A DNA stretch of 64,000 bases from Paenibacillus sp. LHD-117 (GTDB lineage Bacteria; Bacillota; Bacilli; Paenibacillales; Paenibacillaceae), in assembly GCF_030929555.1 (NCBI RefSeq), contig NZ_JAVFVT010000025.1, forward strand, positions 40,103 to 104,102, in the 5' to 3' direction. The notes below the pieces were generated by a model, which did not search any database, was not told the DNA's origin, and saw only the letters and a program-made list of their open reading frames with translations. This document shows, piece by piece, positions 37,381 through 45,920 of the stretch. Numbering within the stretch: position 1 is the first letter of the stretch; every line of letters starts with the position of its first letter. A program made the translations under genes and the position numbers.

Positions 37381-38952
37381 TCATTTCAAAAATTTACTTT
37401 TGTACAATCGGTAACCTACGGCCATGAGCACTCCGAACAGTACAAGCGAAGCGACGATCATCGTCATGTAGAAGTAATTCTGTACGGTGAACAGCCGCTC
37501 GAAACTGCGCTGCCCCAGGTCCCGGTACTGATATTCGAGGTCTACATCGACCGATACGTTCCCTCTTAGGCTGATTTGCCGGCCGTCCACGGTTAGGATG
37601 CCGTCCGAGGAAGCCATTGCATGTTCCGCGGTGCGGGTCTCGTGACGTCCGGCTTTGTAATCGGCGAACGGCAGCCAGCTGTCGCGGAGCTCGCGAACGG
37701 CGCCCTCCATCTCCGCCTCCACGGCAGGGAAGCCGAATGTCATCGCCAGATCAACCGGCAAGGATACGGGCTTTCTTGCATCCCAGTACGGTCCAAGCTC
37801 GTCCCAGCGGACGCTGAGAAGCGAGTCGGCGAACGTTCGGCACGCGGGCTCCCCGACATGCATGAGCAACGCAGGATTCCCCGAAGGGTACAGCACCATC
37901 GCGTTGAACGGCTCCATGCCGGTCTCCGCGAACGATGCCCCGTTGCTCCAATACAACCCCGCGTCGGCTCCGACGCCAAGCGGAACCAGGCCATTCTCCG
38001 CCAGCACGTTCAAAAAAAGCGCCGTCTTCTCCTTCAGCGTATCCCGCTGAATGCCCGCAACCGGCGAAAGGACGGGGGCGCCCGCGAAGAGCGTGCCGTT
38101 ATGCGCCTGCGCGTATTCCAGTACCGCCATATATCGCTGCATGGCAGGGAAACCCAAATTCATGTATACCGGCTGAACGGCGTAGATGAAAGGAATTCCA
38201 GCCGAGTAGAGCGTATCGGCCGTCTTCGCAAGCAGCGCCAAATCCGAGAACGGATAGATGTCTTTGTATAATAAATAAACCTTGCCTTCCCCGGACAGGC
38301 CCAGCCAGTCCTTCAGTACGTATGCCATCGCAAGCTCGGAGGCGGAGCCCGAACGGAAGGCCGGCACGAAACCGATGCCGCCTTCCCTGATCCCGAAAGG
38401 CGCTTTCCGCTCCGAGCCTGGCCATAAAAGCTCGCCGTACGCCTTGCCGGATGCCTTCGCAATGTAAGTCATGCGCTCCGCGCCGGCCGCAAAGTTCGCG
38501 AGGCGGAGCGGACCGACGGACAAGCGCGCCGACTCGGGACCCGATATCGCCGTTTCTAACCGGAGCTGGTCCGCGAAGAAGGCTGGCATATCAGGGCCCA
38601 CATGCAAATACATGCCCGGGAATCGGGACAAATCCGCCGCGAACCGCGTATATCCGCTTTGAAGCTCGGGATCGTTCCTCACGGCAATGATCCCTTTGTA
38701 TGCGCCGAGATCATCCCCATCCTCGTCGTATCGCTCCATCTGCCGCAGCGTTGCGGGGACGCCCATAGCCGCAAGCAGCCTGAGAAGCGCTTCGACATTG
38801 CCTTCCATCGTCGTCCCGAGCGCAAGGCTGTCGTAGACGAGCAGCACCCCGCCATCTCTCCCCGAGGCTGTGTCCGCGCGGAGCATGGCGGGTTTCGCGA
38901 GGAGCAAACCGACAAACGTAATGGCTAGCGCCGCAGCCGATATTCGTTTCAT
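37381..38952 (-). CDS. ydaL: YdaL-like DUF2334 protein, membrane-anchored
   Basis: A 523-residue exported protein with a signal peptide (about 1-26) and a C-terminal helix (about 490-512). The region about 215-450 (PFIYAVQPVYMNLGFPAMQR, then GADAGLYWSNGASFAETG) resembles the DUF2334 polysaccharide-deacetylase-like fold of B. subtilis YdaL. I do not see a clear NodB metal triad, so catalytic activity is uncertain. The start overlaps the upstream stop as ATGA and has GGGAGGCG in front. Its place between a GT39/WsfD-like membrane protein and the glycosyltransferase marks it as part of exopolysaccharide synthesis or modification. Confidence 0.8.
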   Translation of the reverse strand: MKRISAAALAITFVGLLLAKPAMLRADTASGRDGGVLLVYDSLALGTTMEGNVEALLRLLAAMGVPATLRQMERYDEDGDDLGAYKGIIAVRNDPELQSGYTRFAADLSRFPGMYLHVGPDMPAFFADQLRLETAISGPESARLSVGPLRLANFAAGAERMTYIAKASGKAYGELLWPGSERKAPFGIREGGIGFVPAFRSGSASELAMAYVLKDWLGLSGEGKVYLLYKDIYPFSDLALLAKTADTLYSAGIPFIYAVQPVYMNLGFPAMQRYMAVLEYAQAHNGTLFAGAPVLSPVAGIQRDTLKEKTALFLNVLAENGLVPLGVGADAGLYWSNGASFAETGMEPFNAMVLYPSGNPALLMHVGEPACRTFADSLLSVRWDELGPYWDARKPVSLPVDLAMTFGFPAVEAEMEGAVRELRDSWLPFADYKAGRHETRTAEHAMASSDGILTVDGRQISLRGNVSVDVDLEYQYRDLGQRSFERLFTVQNYFYMTMIVASLVLFGVLMAVGYRLYKSKFLK

Positions 38953-40448
38953 CCGATCGCCTCCCTTCCCGCCAGCCTCTCAGCTCGCCAATGTCTCCCT
39001 TGTATCGCGTCCGAGACGGCGACGAACGTCACGATATCGAATACGACCGTGAATAGAAACTCGTGTTTGGCCAGATCGGCGTCGCCCGCTCCCACGATCG
39101 AAACGACGATGCCCGAAAGGCCGATGAACATCAGCCCGACGATCATCGGCAGCTTTATCGCCCCGCGCAACCGCTTCGCCCTCGCCGAGGATACAAACGA
39201 GGGCAAGTACAACCCCGTCACGATCAGCATCCATAACGCGATGAACCCGAACGTTTTGGGCGCCAATGCCGCCTTCATCGTGCTATACCCGGTAAAAAAA
39301 GCGGTATGCTGCCCGAACGCCATACCCGCGGATCGTTCGAAGTTTCCCATCGCTTGCGGATGGATATCGAATGCATGCCTCGCCGCTAGATGGATCATTT
39401 CGATTCCTTGATCCGGATGGGTCATATAATAAGCGAGCAAGGAGACAAATCCGTACCGGTCGTAGAATGGTTCGAAGAGCAGCGGTGAATCCGTATCGAT
39501 GGTCGTATATTGCTCGTAGTAGATGCTCCCCGTCAAAATCGCGTATTGTTCGTCTATGCCGAAAGCCCGGAGCGTTGCTTCCGGATTTTCCGACAGCAGC
39601 AATGCTCCCCTCGTCATGGCATGATATTGGTTAATCGTCACAAATTGGCGAGGGATAAGGGCATATGTCGCGATTCCGGAAAGAAGCAGGATGGCGCAAG
39701 CGAATGCGGCGAAGGCGCGATACGACTTGTTCTTCCGAACGTAGACCAGGATAAGCCCCATAACCGCGGCCATCACGCCAACCGGCGCGTTCTGCTGCTT
39801 GGACGTCGTAAGCAGAAGCGCGCTTATCGCGAACATGGCGAGCATCGTATAATCGTTATATCTTTTTCGAACTAGCAGCAAGCCCGATGCAGCGATGGTC
39901 AGCGCCATAATAAGGATGACACTCTCTCCGTAGAAGGAATTAAAATACGCGGTATATCCCGTATCGCCGAAGATGAAAACGGCAAGCAAGGCGATCGGAT
40001 ATCCAAGCTTCCTCGGCGTGCGCCAAGTCACGCCCTCAACCAGCAAATAAACGGCCGCCATGTGCAGGAGCACGTAAACCGCCGCCTGAATCCGGATGTC
40101 GAAACGTTCGGGACTGTACAAGATTTTGTTCAACAGGAGCGCCAGACGAATGAACAGGGACTGCGAGGAAAACAGCGCGTCGCCGTTTTCATTGAAATAT
40201 CGCAGTATTCCGTATTCCTTCACGAAATAACCAAAATATTGCCCGTCGTAATCCGGAGCGTTGAAATAAAGACCGTTCCCGTAAATGATGCGGAAAAAAT
40301 CGCCGTTGTCGGCCATTCCGACGTAAGGCGGGACGAACAAGGCGAAGGAAGCGATCATGCCGACCGATACCGCCGCGAGCAGCGATGGAGAGAGATGGCG
40401 CGAGAAGGCAGCCGCTCCTCCTTCATAGATCCGATTTATGCCCGTCAT
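38949..40448 (-). CDS. Polytopic membrane protein, WsfD-like hexose transferase family
   Basis: A 499-residue protein with about ten hydrophobic segments. A large extracytoplasmic loop near the N-terminus (ADNGDFFRIIYGNGLYFNAP) holds an acidic pair and Asn, like GT-C glycosyltransferases and the WsfD S-layer glycan proteins of Geobacillus/Paenibacillus. ATG 40448 is preferred because GGAGGCGGAGGGC precedes it; ATG 40463 lies in that stretch. It is translationally coupled to ydaL. The B. subtilis ydaJKLMN locus has no such gene, so this operon has an added sugar-transfer or polymer-decorating step. The function is inferred from topology and context only. Confidence 0.7.
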   Translation of the reverse strand: MTGINRIYEGGAAAFSRHLSPSLLAAVSVGMIASFALFVPPYVGMADNGDFFRIIYGNGLYFNAPDYDGQYFGYFVKEYGILRYFNENGDALFSSQSLFIRLALLLNKILYSPERFDIRIQAAVYVLLHMAAVYLLVEGVTWRTPRKLGYPIALLAVFIFGDTGYTAYFNSFYGESVILIMALTIAASGLLLVRKRYNDYTMLAMFAISALLLTTSKQQNAPVGVMAAVMGLILVYVRKNKSYRAFAAFACAILLLSGIATYALIPRQFVTINQYHAMTRGALLLSENPEATLRAFGIDEQYAILTGSIYYEQYTTIDTDSPLLFEPFYDRYGFVSLLAYYMTHPDQGIEMIHLAARHAFDIHPQAMGNFERSAGMAFGQHTAFFTGYSTMKAALAPKTFGFIALWMLIVTGLYLPSFVSSARAKRLRGAIKLPMIVGLMFIGLSGIVVSIVGAGDADLAKHEFLFTVVFDIVTFVAVSDAIQGRHWRAERLAGREAIG

Positions 40449-40482
40449 GCCCTCCGCCTCCATTCTTTTCCGTTAACGTTTA

Positions 40483-41562
40483 TCAATCCGCTGCGTAAGC
40501 GAGCAGCGCCATCAAATTGTCGAAGGAATACGCGTCTCCCGTAGCCTTGTCGCCGAATCCCCCGTATAAAGCGCTTGCCCGATCTTGGATTTGAAACTCC
40601 GTCATCCGCTCCAATGCGTCGCGGTAAAGCCCCCCGTCGCCGATCTCGCGACCGATCAATGCGGCCATCGCGTATAGCGCCGTGGAACGGACGTCGTTCA
40701 TAGGTTCGCCATCCTTCGTGTACCGGCCGTACAATTTCCCTTCCCGCACCTTCTCCTTCAGCGCGCTTATGCTGGTATCCCGCTGCTCTCCGATCTCGGC
40801 CAGTGCCAGAACCGTAAGCAGCGATTCCACCATGTTGATGCCGTCGGAGTCATACCGTTGTTGTTCGTATTCATATCTGGTTTCATAGAACGGAAAGCCG
40901 TCGGAGAGGTAGCCGCCTTCTACGATGCGAAGCAGACGATCGGATAACGTCCGCGCGGCCGGGATCGATTCTGCCAGCAAACCAATCGTCTGGAAGTCCG
41001 CGTAACACAGCGTAAGAAAACCGTTCGTCGACTTGTACCGCGCGTCGTAGAAGTCGTAAAGATTGCCCTCCTTGACGTTATGCTCGAGAAATCTTCTGCC
41101 GTAACGTTCGGCTTCCTTGCGGTAGCCCGGTTCGCGGAAGGCCGAAGCCCCTTCGAAAAGCGCGCGAATCAGCCTCAGATCGTCGACCGCGGCATTCGCC
41201 GCAAACCGCTTGTCCAGCCTGGGAGCGTACCTGTAGCTGAAGCCGCCCGGCTGGTCGAACGTCGCCTTCGCCTTCGTCCAAGCATCCCGGAACGCGTCCC
41301 GTTCCGTTCTTGCGGCATAATACCGCAGCAGCAGCCCCGCGGATTCGCTGAGCACCTCCTGCCCGGTCGCCGCTTCGGCATCTTGCCCGGTATCGAGGCG
41401 ATTCGTATAAACGCCAAACTCGCCGGATTGCTCCCGCAATACGTAATTCAATAGCAGCCGCTCCTCATAGCTTTTGCTTTCCGCATTGCGCGGCTCGGAC
41501 GAGCAGGCAAGCAGCGCGAATGCCATAACTATCGTCAACCCAATTGCTGCCCGCTTTTTCAA
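40483..41562 (-). CDS. ydaJ: YdaJ-like lipoprotein, GH8-type (alpha/alpha)6 fold
   Basis: A 359-residue lipoprotein. I start it at TTG 41562 because GGGAGG lies upstream and the product then opens directly with MKKRAAIGLTIVMAFALLAC, a standard lipoprotein signal. The rest is helical, with segments such as SESAGLLLRYYAARTERDAF, then FDQPGGFSYRYAP, AAVDDLRLIRALFE and FLTLCYADFQTIGLL, resembling glycoside hydrolase family 8. The motif DDLRLI may carry a catalytic Asp. It is the first gene of the exopolysaccharide operon and probably trims or clears the polymer at the cell surface, as BcsZ-type endoglucanases do. Confidence 0.82.
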   Translation of the reverse strand: MKKRAAIGLTIVMAFALLACSSEPRNAESKSYEERLLLNYVLREQSGEFGVYTNRLDTGQDAEAATGQEVLSESAGLLLRYYAARTERDAFRDAWTKAKATFDQPGGFSYRYAPRLDKRFAANAAVDDLRLIRALFEGASAFREPGYRKEAERYGRRFLEHNVKEGNLYDFYDARYKSTNGFLTLCYADFQTIGLLAESIPAARTLSDRLLRIVEGGYLSDGFPFYETRYEYEQQRYDSDGINMVESLLTVLALAEIGEQRDTSISALKEKVREGKLYGRYTKDGEPMNDVRSTALYAMAALIGREIGDGGLYRDALERMTEFQIQDRASALYGGFGDKATGDAYSFDNLMALLAYAAD

Positions 41563-41623
41563 AGCCGCGATCCTCCCAAGTCCCACATGCTGCCAAGATG
41601 GTAATAGTATGCCTAAAAAAAAG

Positions 41624-41660
41624 AAAAACCCTAATCGTATCCGGTAGGATCCGATCAGGG
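41624..41660 (-). terminator. Terminator after kimA
   Basis: On the minus strand a long imperfect hairpin (CCCTGATCGGATCC pairing with GGATACGATTAGGG) is followed by TTTTTC. It begins 16 bases past the kimA stop and separates the transporter from the exopolysaccharide operon. Confidence 0.85.
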
Positions 41661-41675
41661 CGAAACGAAACGCGA

Positions 41676-43502
41676 TTATTTTTTTAAGTGGTAAGGTACG
41701 GTGGTCACGACTACGTCCTTCTGATACAGCAGTCTCGTTCGAATATAGAAGCTCGTTTGGTTATGAAGGAAGTTGTGCCAGCCCTTCTTCGGAATGAATT
41801 GAGGGATGATGACCGTTACTTGGTAATTGGATTCCTTGGCCTTCCGGTCTACCACGTCGATAAACTTCAGGAGCGGCTGGATGATGCTCCGGTAAGGCGA
41901 ATGCAGCGTGACTAGTCGCACCTCGGGATGCCTCTTGTTCCACTTCTCCTCGAACAACGCCTCTTCTTCCCTCTCGAACGGAATGTACACGGCGATGATC
42001 TGGTCCGGCGACAACGACTTGACGTAGTTCAGCGACTGTTCCACAACATGCGTGATGCCGGCGACGGGCAAGATGACGACATTGCCTTCGATGGGCAGGA
42101 CCGGATCGCCTGTTGCGAGGCTGAGCTGCTCGCCGACGGCGTTATAATGTTTGTTGATCCGGTGGAACAGCAGGATGATGAGCGGCAGGAAAAGGAGTAC
42201 CGGCCATACCTGATTAAATTTGGTCAAGAAAAACATCATCGTCACGACGAAGCAGATAATCGCTCCCGCCGTGTTAATTATAAATCTCGATACCCAGCCT
42301 TCCGGCTTCTCGCGAAGCCACTTCAGCATCATGCCGGTCTGGGAAAGCGTGAACGGGATGAATACACCGACCGCGTACAGCGGAATGAGCTGCTCCGTCT
42401 GCCCCTGGAACATGAGAATGAGCAGGATCGAGAAGATGCCGAGCATGATAATGCCGTTCGAATAGCCTAACCGGTCTCCGCGAATCGTGAACATGCGCGG
42501 AATGAACTTATCCTTCGCGAGATTCACCGCGAGCAGCGGGAATGCCGAGTACCCCGTATTCGCGGCGAGAATCAGGATGAGTGCCGTCGTGCCCTGGATG
42601 AAATAATACATGCCGTTCCGGCCAAAGGTTTGTTCCGCGATTTGCGAGACGACCGTTACCTCCGCAAGCGGCGAGATGCCGTAATAATAGGCCAGGAAGA
42701 CGATGCCCGAGAACAGAATCGCCAGCAGCACGCCCATCGTGATCAGCGTCTTCGACGCGTTGTTCGGGGACGGCGACTTGAAGTTCGGTATCGCATTGGA
42801 GATCGCTTCGACGCCCGTCAGTGCCGAGCTGCCCGACGCGAACGCCTTCAGCAGCAGGAAGAGGCTAAGGCCCATGACCGGCGTTCCGACAGGCGCATGC
42901 AGCTCGGACGGGACGCCCCCTGTCAAGATGTCGTATACTCCCGCTCCGATGAGGATAAATAACGCAATTACGAATAGATAGACAGGGTAAGCGAGAATCG
43001 AAGCCGATTCCGTGACGCCGCGCAGGTTGAGCAGCGTAATGAACACGACGAACAGGATCGCGATCGGGACCGTGTAGGCGTGCAGGCTCGGGAACGCCGA
43101 AGTAATGGCGTCGGTTCCGGCCGACACGCTGACCGCCACCGTCAGAATATAGTCGACAAGCAGCGACGAGCCGGCGACAAGCCCCGGATATTTGCCCAGG
43201 TTTTCCTTGGATACGACATAAGCCCCGCCGCCGTGCGGATAGGCGAATATGATTTGCCGGTAAGACAGAATCAATGCCGCCAGCAGTACCAGTACGCCGA
43301 TGCCGATCGGAATCGAATACCAGAACGCGACGGTGCCCACGGTGACCAGCACCAGCAGAATTTGTTCGGGACCGTAAGCGACCGAAGACAGCGCGTCGGA
43401 CGACAGGATGGCGAGCGCCTTCTTTTTGTTCAGCTTCTGCTCCCCGAGCTCGGTCGATTTGAGCGGTCTTCCAATTAGCAGCCTTTTGAGCGTCATGAAC
43501 AT
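41676..43502 (-). CDS. kimA: KimA-type potassium importer (APC family)
   Basis: A 608-residue transporter: twelve helices (about 30-460) and a cytoplasmic C-terminal domain (about 470-608). The opening KKKALAILSSDALSSVAYG, then FAYPHGGGAYVVSKENLG and LLVDYILTVAVSVSAGTDAI, are typical of the KUP/KimA branch. By family it imports K+ with protons at low external potassium and is shut down by c-di-AMP at the protein level. Here the RNA level is also controlled, because a complete ydaO-type c-di-AMP riboswitch and terminator lie in its leader. B. subtilis kimA (ydaO) likewise lies beside ydaJKLMN, so the neighbourhood is conserved. Confidence 0.92.
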   Translation of the reverse strand: MFMTLKRLLIGRPLKSTELGEQKLNKKKALAILSSDALSSVAYGPEQILLVLVTVGTVAFWYSIPIGIGVLVLLAALILSYRQIIFAYPHGGGAYVVSKENLGKYPGLVAGSSLLVDYILTVAVSVSAGTDAITSAFPSLHAYTVPIAILFVVFITLLNLRGVTESASILAYPVYLFVIALFILIGAGVYDILTGGVPSELHAPVGTPVMGLSLFLLLKAFASGSSALTGVEAISNAIPNFKSPSPNNASKTLITMGVLLAILFSGIVFLAYYYGISPLAEVTVVSQIAEQTFGRNGMYYFIQGTTALILILAANTGYSAFPLLAVNLAKDKFIPRMFTIRGDRLGYSNGIIMLGIFSILLILMFQGQTEQLIPLYAVGVFIPFTLSQTGMMLKWLREKPEGWVSRFIINTAGAIICFVVTMMFFLTKFNQVWPVLLFLPLIILLFHRINKHYNAVGEQLSLATGDPVLPIEGNVVILPVAGITHVVEQSLNYVKSLSPDQIIAVYIPFEREEEALFEEKWNKRHPEVRLVTLHSPYRSIIQPLLKFIDVVDRKAKESNYQVTVIIPQFIPKKGWHNFLHNQTSFYIRTRLLYQKDVVVTTVPYHLKK

Positions 43503-43626
43503 GTCTGACCACCGCCAAACCGTGTAATTACGTTTTGCATCATACGCATTCCTCTGTTCCTACCTTTACTATTGGCATGTGCTGCGGTTCTCGCTAGCTC
43601 AAAACCGTATTCCGTTTTTGCGCAGC

Positions 43627-43653
43627 AAAAAACCGCAAGGCTTCTCCTTGCGG
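43627..43653 (-). terminator. Riboswitch-controlled terminator of kimA
   Basis: A perfect 8-bp stem (CCGCAAGG with CCTTGCGG) and a 5-base loop, followed by TTTTTT on the minus strand, between the aptamer and the kimA start. It is the expected expression platform: with c-di-AMP bound the hairpin forms and transcription stops. Confidence 0.9.
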
Positions 43654-43659
43654 CCGCAA

Positions 43660-43824
43660 TGAACCGAAGTCGCACCTTCTCCAATAACGCTTACGGGGTT
43701 AGCTGACGGATTCGGGCCATGAGATAGCCCTACGATGCGCGTACATCGATTCACCCCTGACGCTATGGCTAGCGCCGGTTGGGTCCCCCGTTTTCCAAGT
43801 AAGAAATTCAGCGATTTAAGTGAT
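43660..43824 (-). promoter_or_regulatory. ydaO-yuaA (c-di-AMP) riboswitch
   Basis: The minus strand carries the conserved blocks of the ydaO aptamer in order: AAATCGCTGAATT, GGGGGACCCAACCGGCGC, GGGGTGAATCG, GTAGGGCT, GCCCGAATCCGTCAGCTAAC and CCCGTAAGCG. A typical promoter ends just upstream and a terminator follows. It is an off-switch by family: high c-di-AMP lowers expression of the potassium importer. Confidence 0.96.
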
Positions 43825-43830
43825 GTGTTG

Positions 43831-43859
43831 ATCATAACCCGTTTGTTCCTGCCTGTAAA
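43831..43859 (-). promoter_or_regulatory. Sigma-A promoter of kimA
   Basis: TTTACA (43854-43859) and TATGAT (43831-43836) on the minus strand are separated by exactly 17 bases. Transcription would start at about 43824, just at the 5' end of the aptamer, which strongly supports the call. Confidence 0.8.
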
Positions 43860-44036
43860 ATAACGTTTTTCCCCAAATAATCGAATCACGGTTTAAGATC
43901 ATCGATTCTAGGAGCATGCGCTACCCTTCTTATTCATTTCTTTCGTCAAGATGGCATTCTCTTGCATTTTGGCCCTTTGTCAGATAATTCGGATGAGATA
44001 TTCGCGGCAACTTGGATGAGGCCATACATGGCGAAA

Positions 44037-44081
44037 GGGGCTGTCCCTAAAGGTCAATAAATTGACCTGCGGGACAGCCCC
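44037..44081 (-). terminator. Long hairpin, likely terminator after the lactonase gene
   Basis: Nested perfect stems, GGGGCTGTCCC with GGGACAGCCCC (11 bp) outside and AGGTCAAT with ATTGACCT (8 bp) inside. It begins 44 bases past the amidohydrolase stop and is followed by a short T-tract on the minus strand. The gap 43860-44124 otherwise shows nothing I recognise. This hairpin also marks the change to AT-richer DNA. Confidence 0.6.
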
Positions 44082-44124
44082 AGTGAATCTTGCATGAGTG
44101 TCTGTTTGAGTTCATACGTCGTAT

Positions 44125-44958
44125 TCACCTCAATTGATAAAAACGAATGGCATTATGACCAAAAATATCATCTACTTGTTGTTCCGTAAGTTCGCTAGGT
44201 AAATTATGATTGACAATGCCGACTGTCTGATCATAGCTTGCTGCAAGAAGACAAACCGGCCAATCGCTGCCAAACATGACTCGCTTCGCTCCGAATGCCT
44301 GTATGACATGCTCCACATAAAATCGAAAATCAGACTCTTCCCAATCCGTCATATTCCCTTCGGTAACCATGCCTGATAGTTTACAATAGATCTGCGAATA
44401 CTCGGCGACTTCTGTGATCCACTCTTTCCAAGGCGATTCTTCCCGCTCAATAATTTTAGGTTTACCGATATGGTCGATCACCGCATTTAGACGGGGCACG
44501 AGCTTAAGGATGTTTAGAATCGCAGGAAATTGATCAGCGCGGATCAATAAATCTACTGGGAATCCCGCTTTCTCCAGCCACTTTAAATGATGAATAACGA
44601 GCGGATTTTCCAAAAACGCCATGGCATCGATACTTTGAAGCATGAGACGCACGCCGACAAAATAAGAATCTTGACGCAACCGTTCAAAAGATTGCACAAA
44701 ATCGTCCTGCTCAAAGTCTAACCAGCCGACTACGCCAGCTATTGAATCATAAGTCTTGCAAAGACTTAAAAGAAATTCGGTTTCCTCAACAGTTGCAGCA
44801 GCCTGAACGACAATGGTTTTGGATATTCCGTTCCGCGCTAACGACGCGATCAGATCATTAGGCAAATAATCGCGATACAACGTAGGCGACTCTGGTGTAA
44901 GCCATCCATAATCATTTCGATCTAATTTCCAATAATGTTGATGCGCATCAATTCTCAT
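44125..44958 (-). CDS. Amidohydrolase family 2 lactonase (L-fuconolactonase-like)
   Basis: A 277-residue metal-dependent hydrolase. MRIDAHQHYWKL at the N-terminus supplies the HxH metal ligands, NAVIDHIGKPKI lies in the barrel, and FGSDWPVCLL near the C-terminus carries the conserved Asp. The length and the DAHQHYW and GSDWPV motifs fit the L-fuconolactonase / L-rhamnono-lactonase group, which opens sugar lactones to the aldonate. It is the third gene of an operon with an SDR dehydrogenase and an FAH-family hydrolase, the set used in non-phosphorylative L-fucose or L-rhamnose breakdown. GCGAGG precedes ATG 44958. Confidence 0.88.
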   Translation of the reverse strand: MRIDAHQHYWKLDRNDYGWLTPESPTLYRDYLPNDLIASLARNGISKTIVVQAAATVEETEFLLSLCKTYDSIAGVVGWLDFEQDDFVQSFERLRQDSYFVGVRLMLQSIDAMAFLENPLVIHHLKWLEKAGFPVDLLIRADQFPAILNILKLVPRLNAVIDHIGKPKIIEREESPWKEWITEVAEYSQIYCKLSGMVTEGNMTDWEESDFRFYVEHVIQAFGAKRVMFGSDWPVCLLAASYDQTVGIVNHNLPSELTEQQVDDIFGHNAIRFYQLR

Positions 44959-44978
44959 TGTATTAAACCTCGCCTCGC

Positions 44979-45887
44979 TTAGTCTTCCTCAACGATTCGA
45001 TTCGTCAGCTTGCCCAGCTTTTCAATCTCAATCGTGACGATATCTCCATCCTTCAAGTAAACTTGTTGATCCTGCGGGTAACCAAGAACGACTCCCTCAG
45101 GTGTTCCCGTAAGAATGATGTCGCCAGGCACAAGCGTCATATGCTGTGATATATAGCTTACAATCTCATCGCAATGGAAGATCATATCCGACGTATTGGA
45201 ATGCTGGCGCACTTCTCCGTTCACGATACATGTTATATCCAGATCATTCGGATTTCCGACTTCATCCGCCGAAACCAGATACGGCCCAAGCGGCGAGAAC
45301 TTATCGCATGTCTTGCCTAATAGCCATTGCTGTGTTCGCATTTGCAAGTCTCGTGCAGACAAATCATTTACGTTGCAATAACCGAACACATGGCTAAGCG
45401 CGTCCTCTTTCGTCACATACTTTGCCTTTTTTCCGATTACGATCACAAGCTCTGCTTCATAATCGACTTTCGAAGTCACTTTACTAGGAAGTGGAATATC
45501 GTCGCCGTGACCCGTTAACGTATTATTGAATTTATTGAACAAAATCGGGTACTCAGGAATCGGCGCATTCGTTTCCACCGCATGCTGACGATAGTTCAGT
45601 CCGACGCAAATAATTTTATTCGGATGTGTCACGCAAGGCCCAAGCGTTAGCGTTGCTTCATCATAGATATAAGATTGGACTTCGCCACGCTGATCAAGTA
45701 CTTCGGTTGTAAACTCGGTAAGCCTGGCAAGCGCCTTTTCGCCGCCGTTGATCACTTCGTGAACCGTCGTAGGCACATCTTCTTCAGTAGGTATAGCTAA
45801 TAATGCGCCTGCAACATCCAAAACGCCTTTTTCAGTTACAACCCCTAATTGATAGTCCCCGTCCCTCATAAATGTTAAAAGTTTCAT
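44979..45887 (-). CDS. Fumarylacetoacetate hydrolase family protein (diketo-deoxy-sugar acid hydrolase-like)
   Basis: A 302-residue FAH-fold enzyme. HPNKIICVGLNYRQHA opens the domain, KVDYEAELVIVIGKKA carries metal-binding Glu residues, and FGYCNVNDLSARDLQ, GKTCDKFSPLGPYLV and GDIILTGTPEGV are diagnostic. In this pathway it would hydrolyse a 2,4-diketo-3-deoxy sugar acid to pyruvate and lactate; ureidoglycolate or acylpyruvate activities are alternatives. It lies between the SDR and the lactonase with 20-33 base gaps. GGAGGG precedes the ATG. Confidence 0.88.
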   Translation of the reverse strand: MKLLTFMRDGDYQLGVVTEKGVLDVAGALLAIPTEEDVPTTVHEVINGGEKALARLTEFTTEVLDQRGEVQSYIYDEATLTLGPCVTHPNKIICVGLNYRQHAVETNAPIPEYPILFNKFNNTLTGHGDDIPLPSKVTSKVDYEAELVIVIGKKAKYVTKEDALSHVFGYCNVNDLSARDLQMRTQQWLLGKTCDKFSPLGPYLVSADEVGNPNDLDITCIVNGEVRQHSNTSDMIFHCDEIVSYISQHMTLVPGDIILTGTPEGVVLGYPQDQQVYLKDGDIVTIEIEKLGKLTNRIVEED

Positions 45888-45920
45888 AATAAATTCCCTC
45901 CCGATTTTAATTGCTTTCCA

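Noticed and set aside
44037..44081. Long hairpin GGGGCTGTCCC...GGGACAGCCCC considered as an IS or miniature-element remnant
   Set aside because: The arms resemble some IS ends, but they are only 23 bases apart with an inner stem and no target duplication is visible; a terminator after the lactonase gene is simpler.
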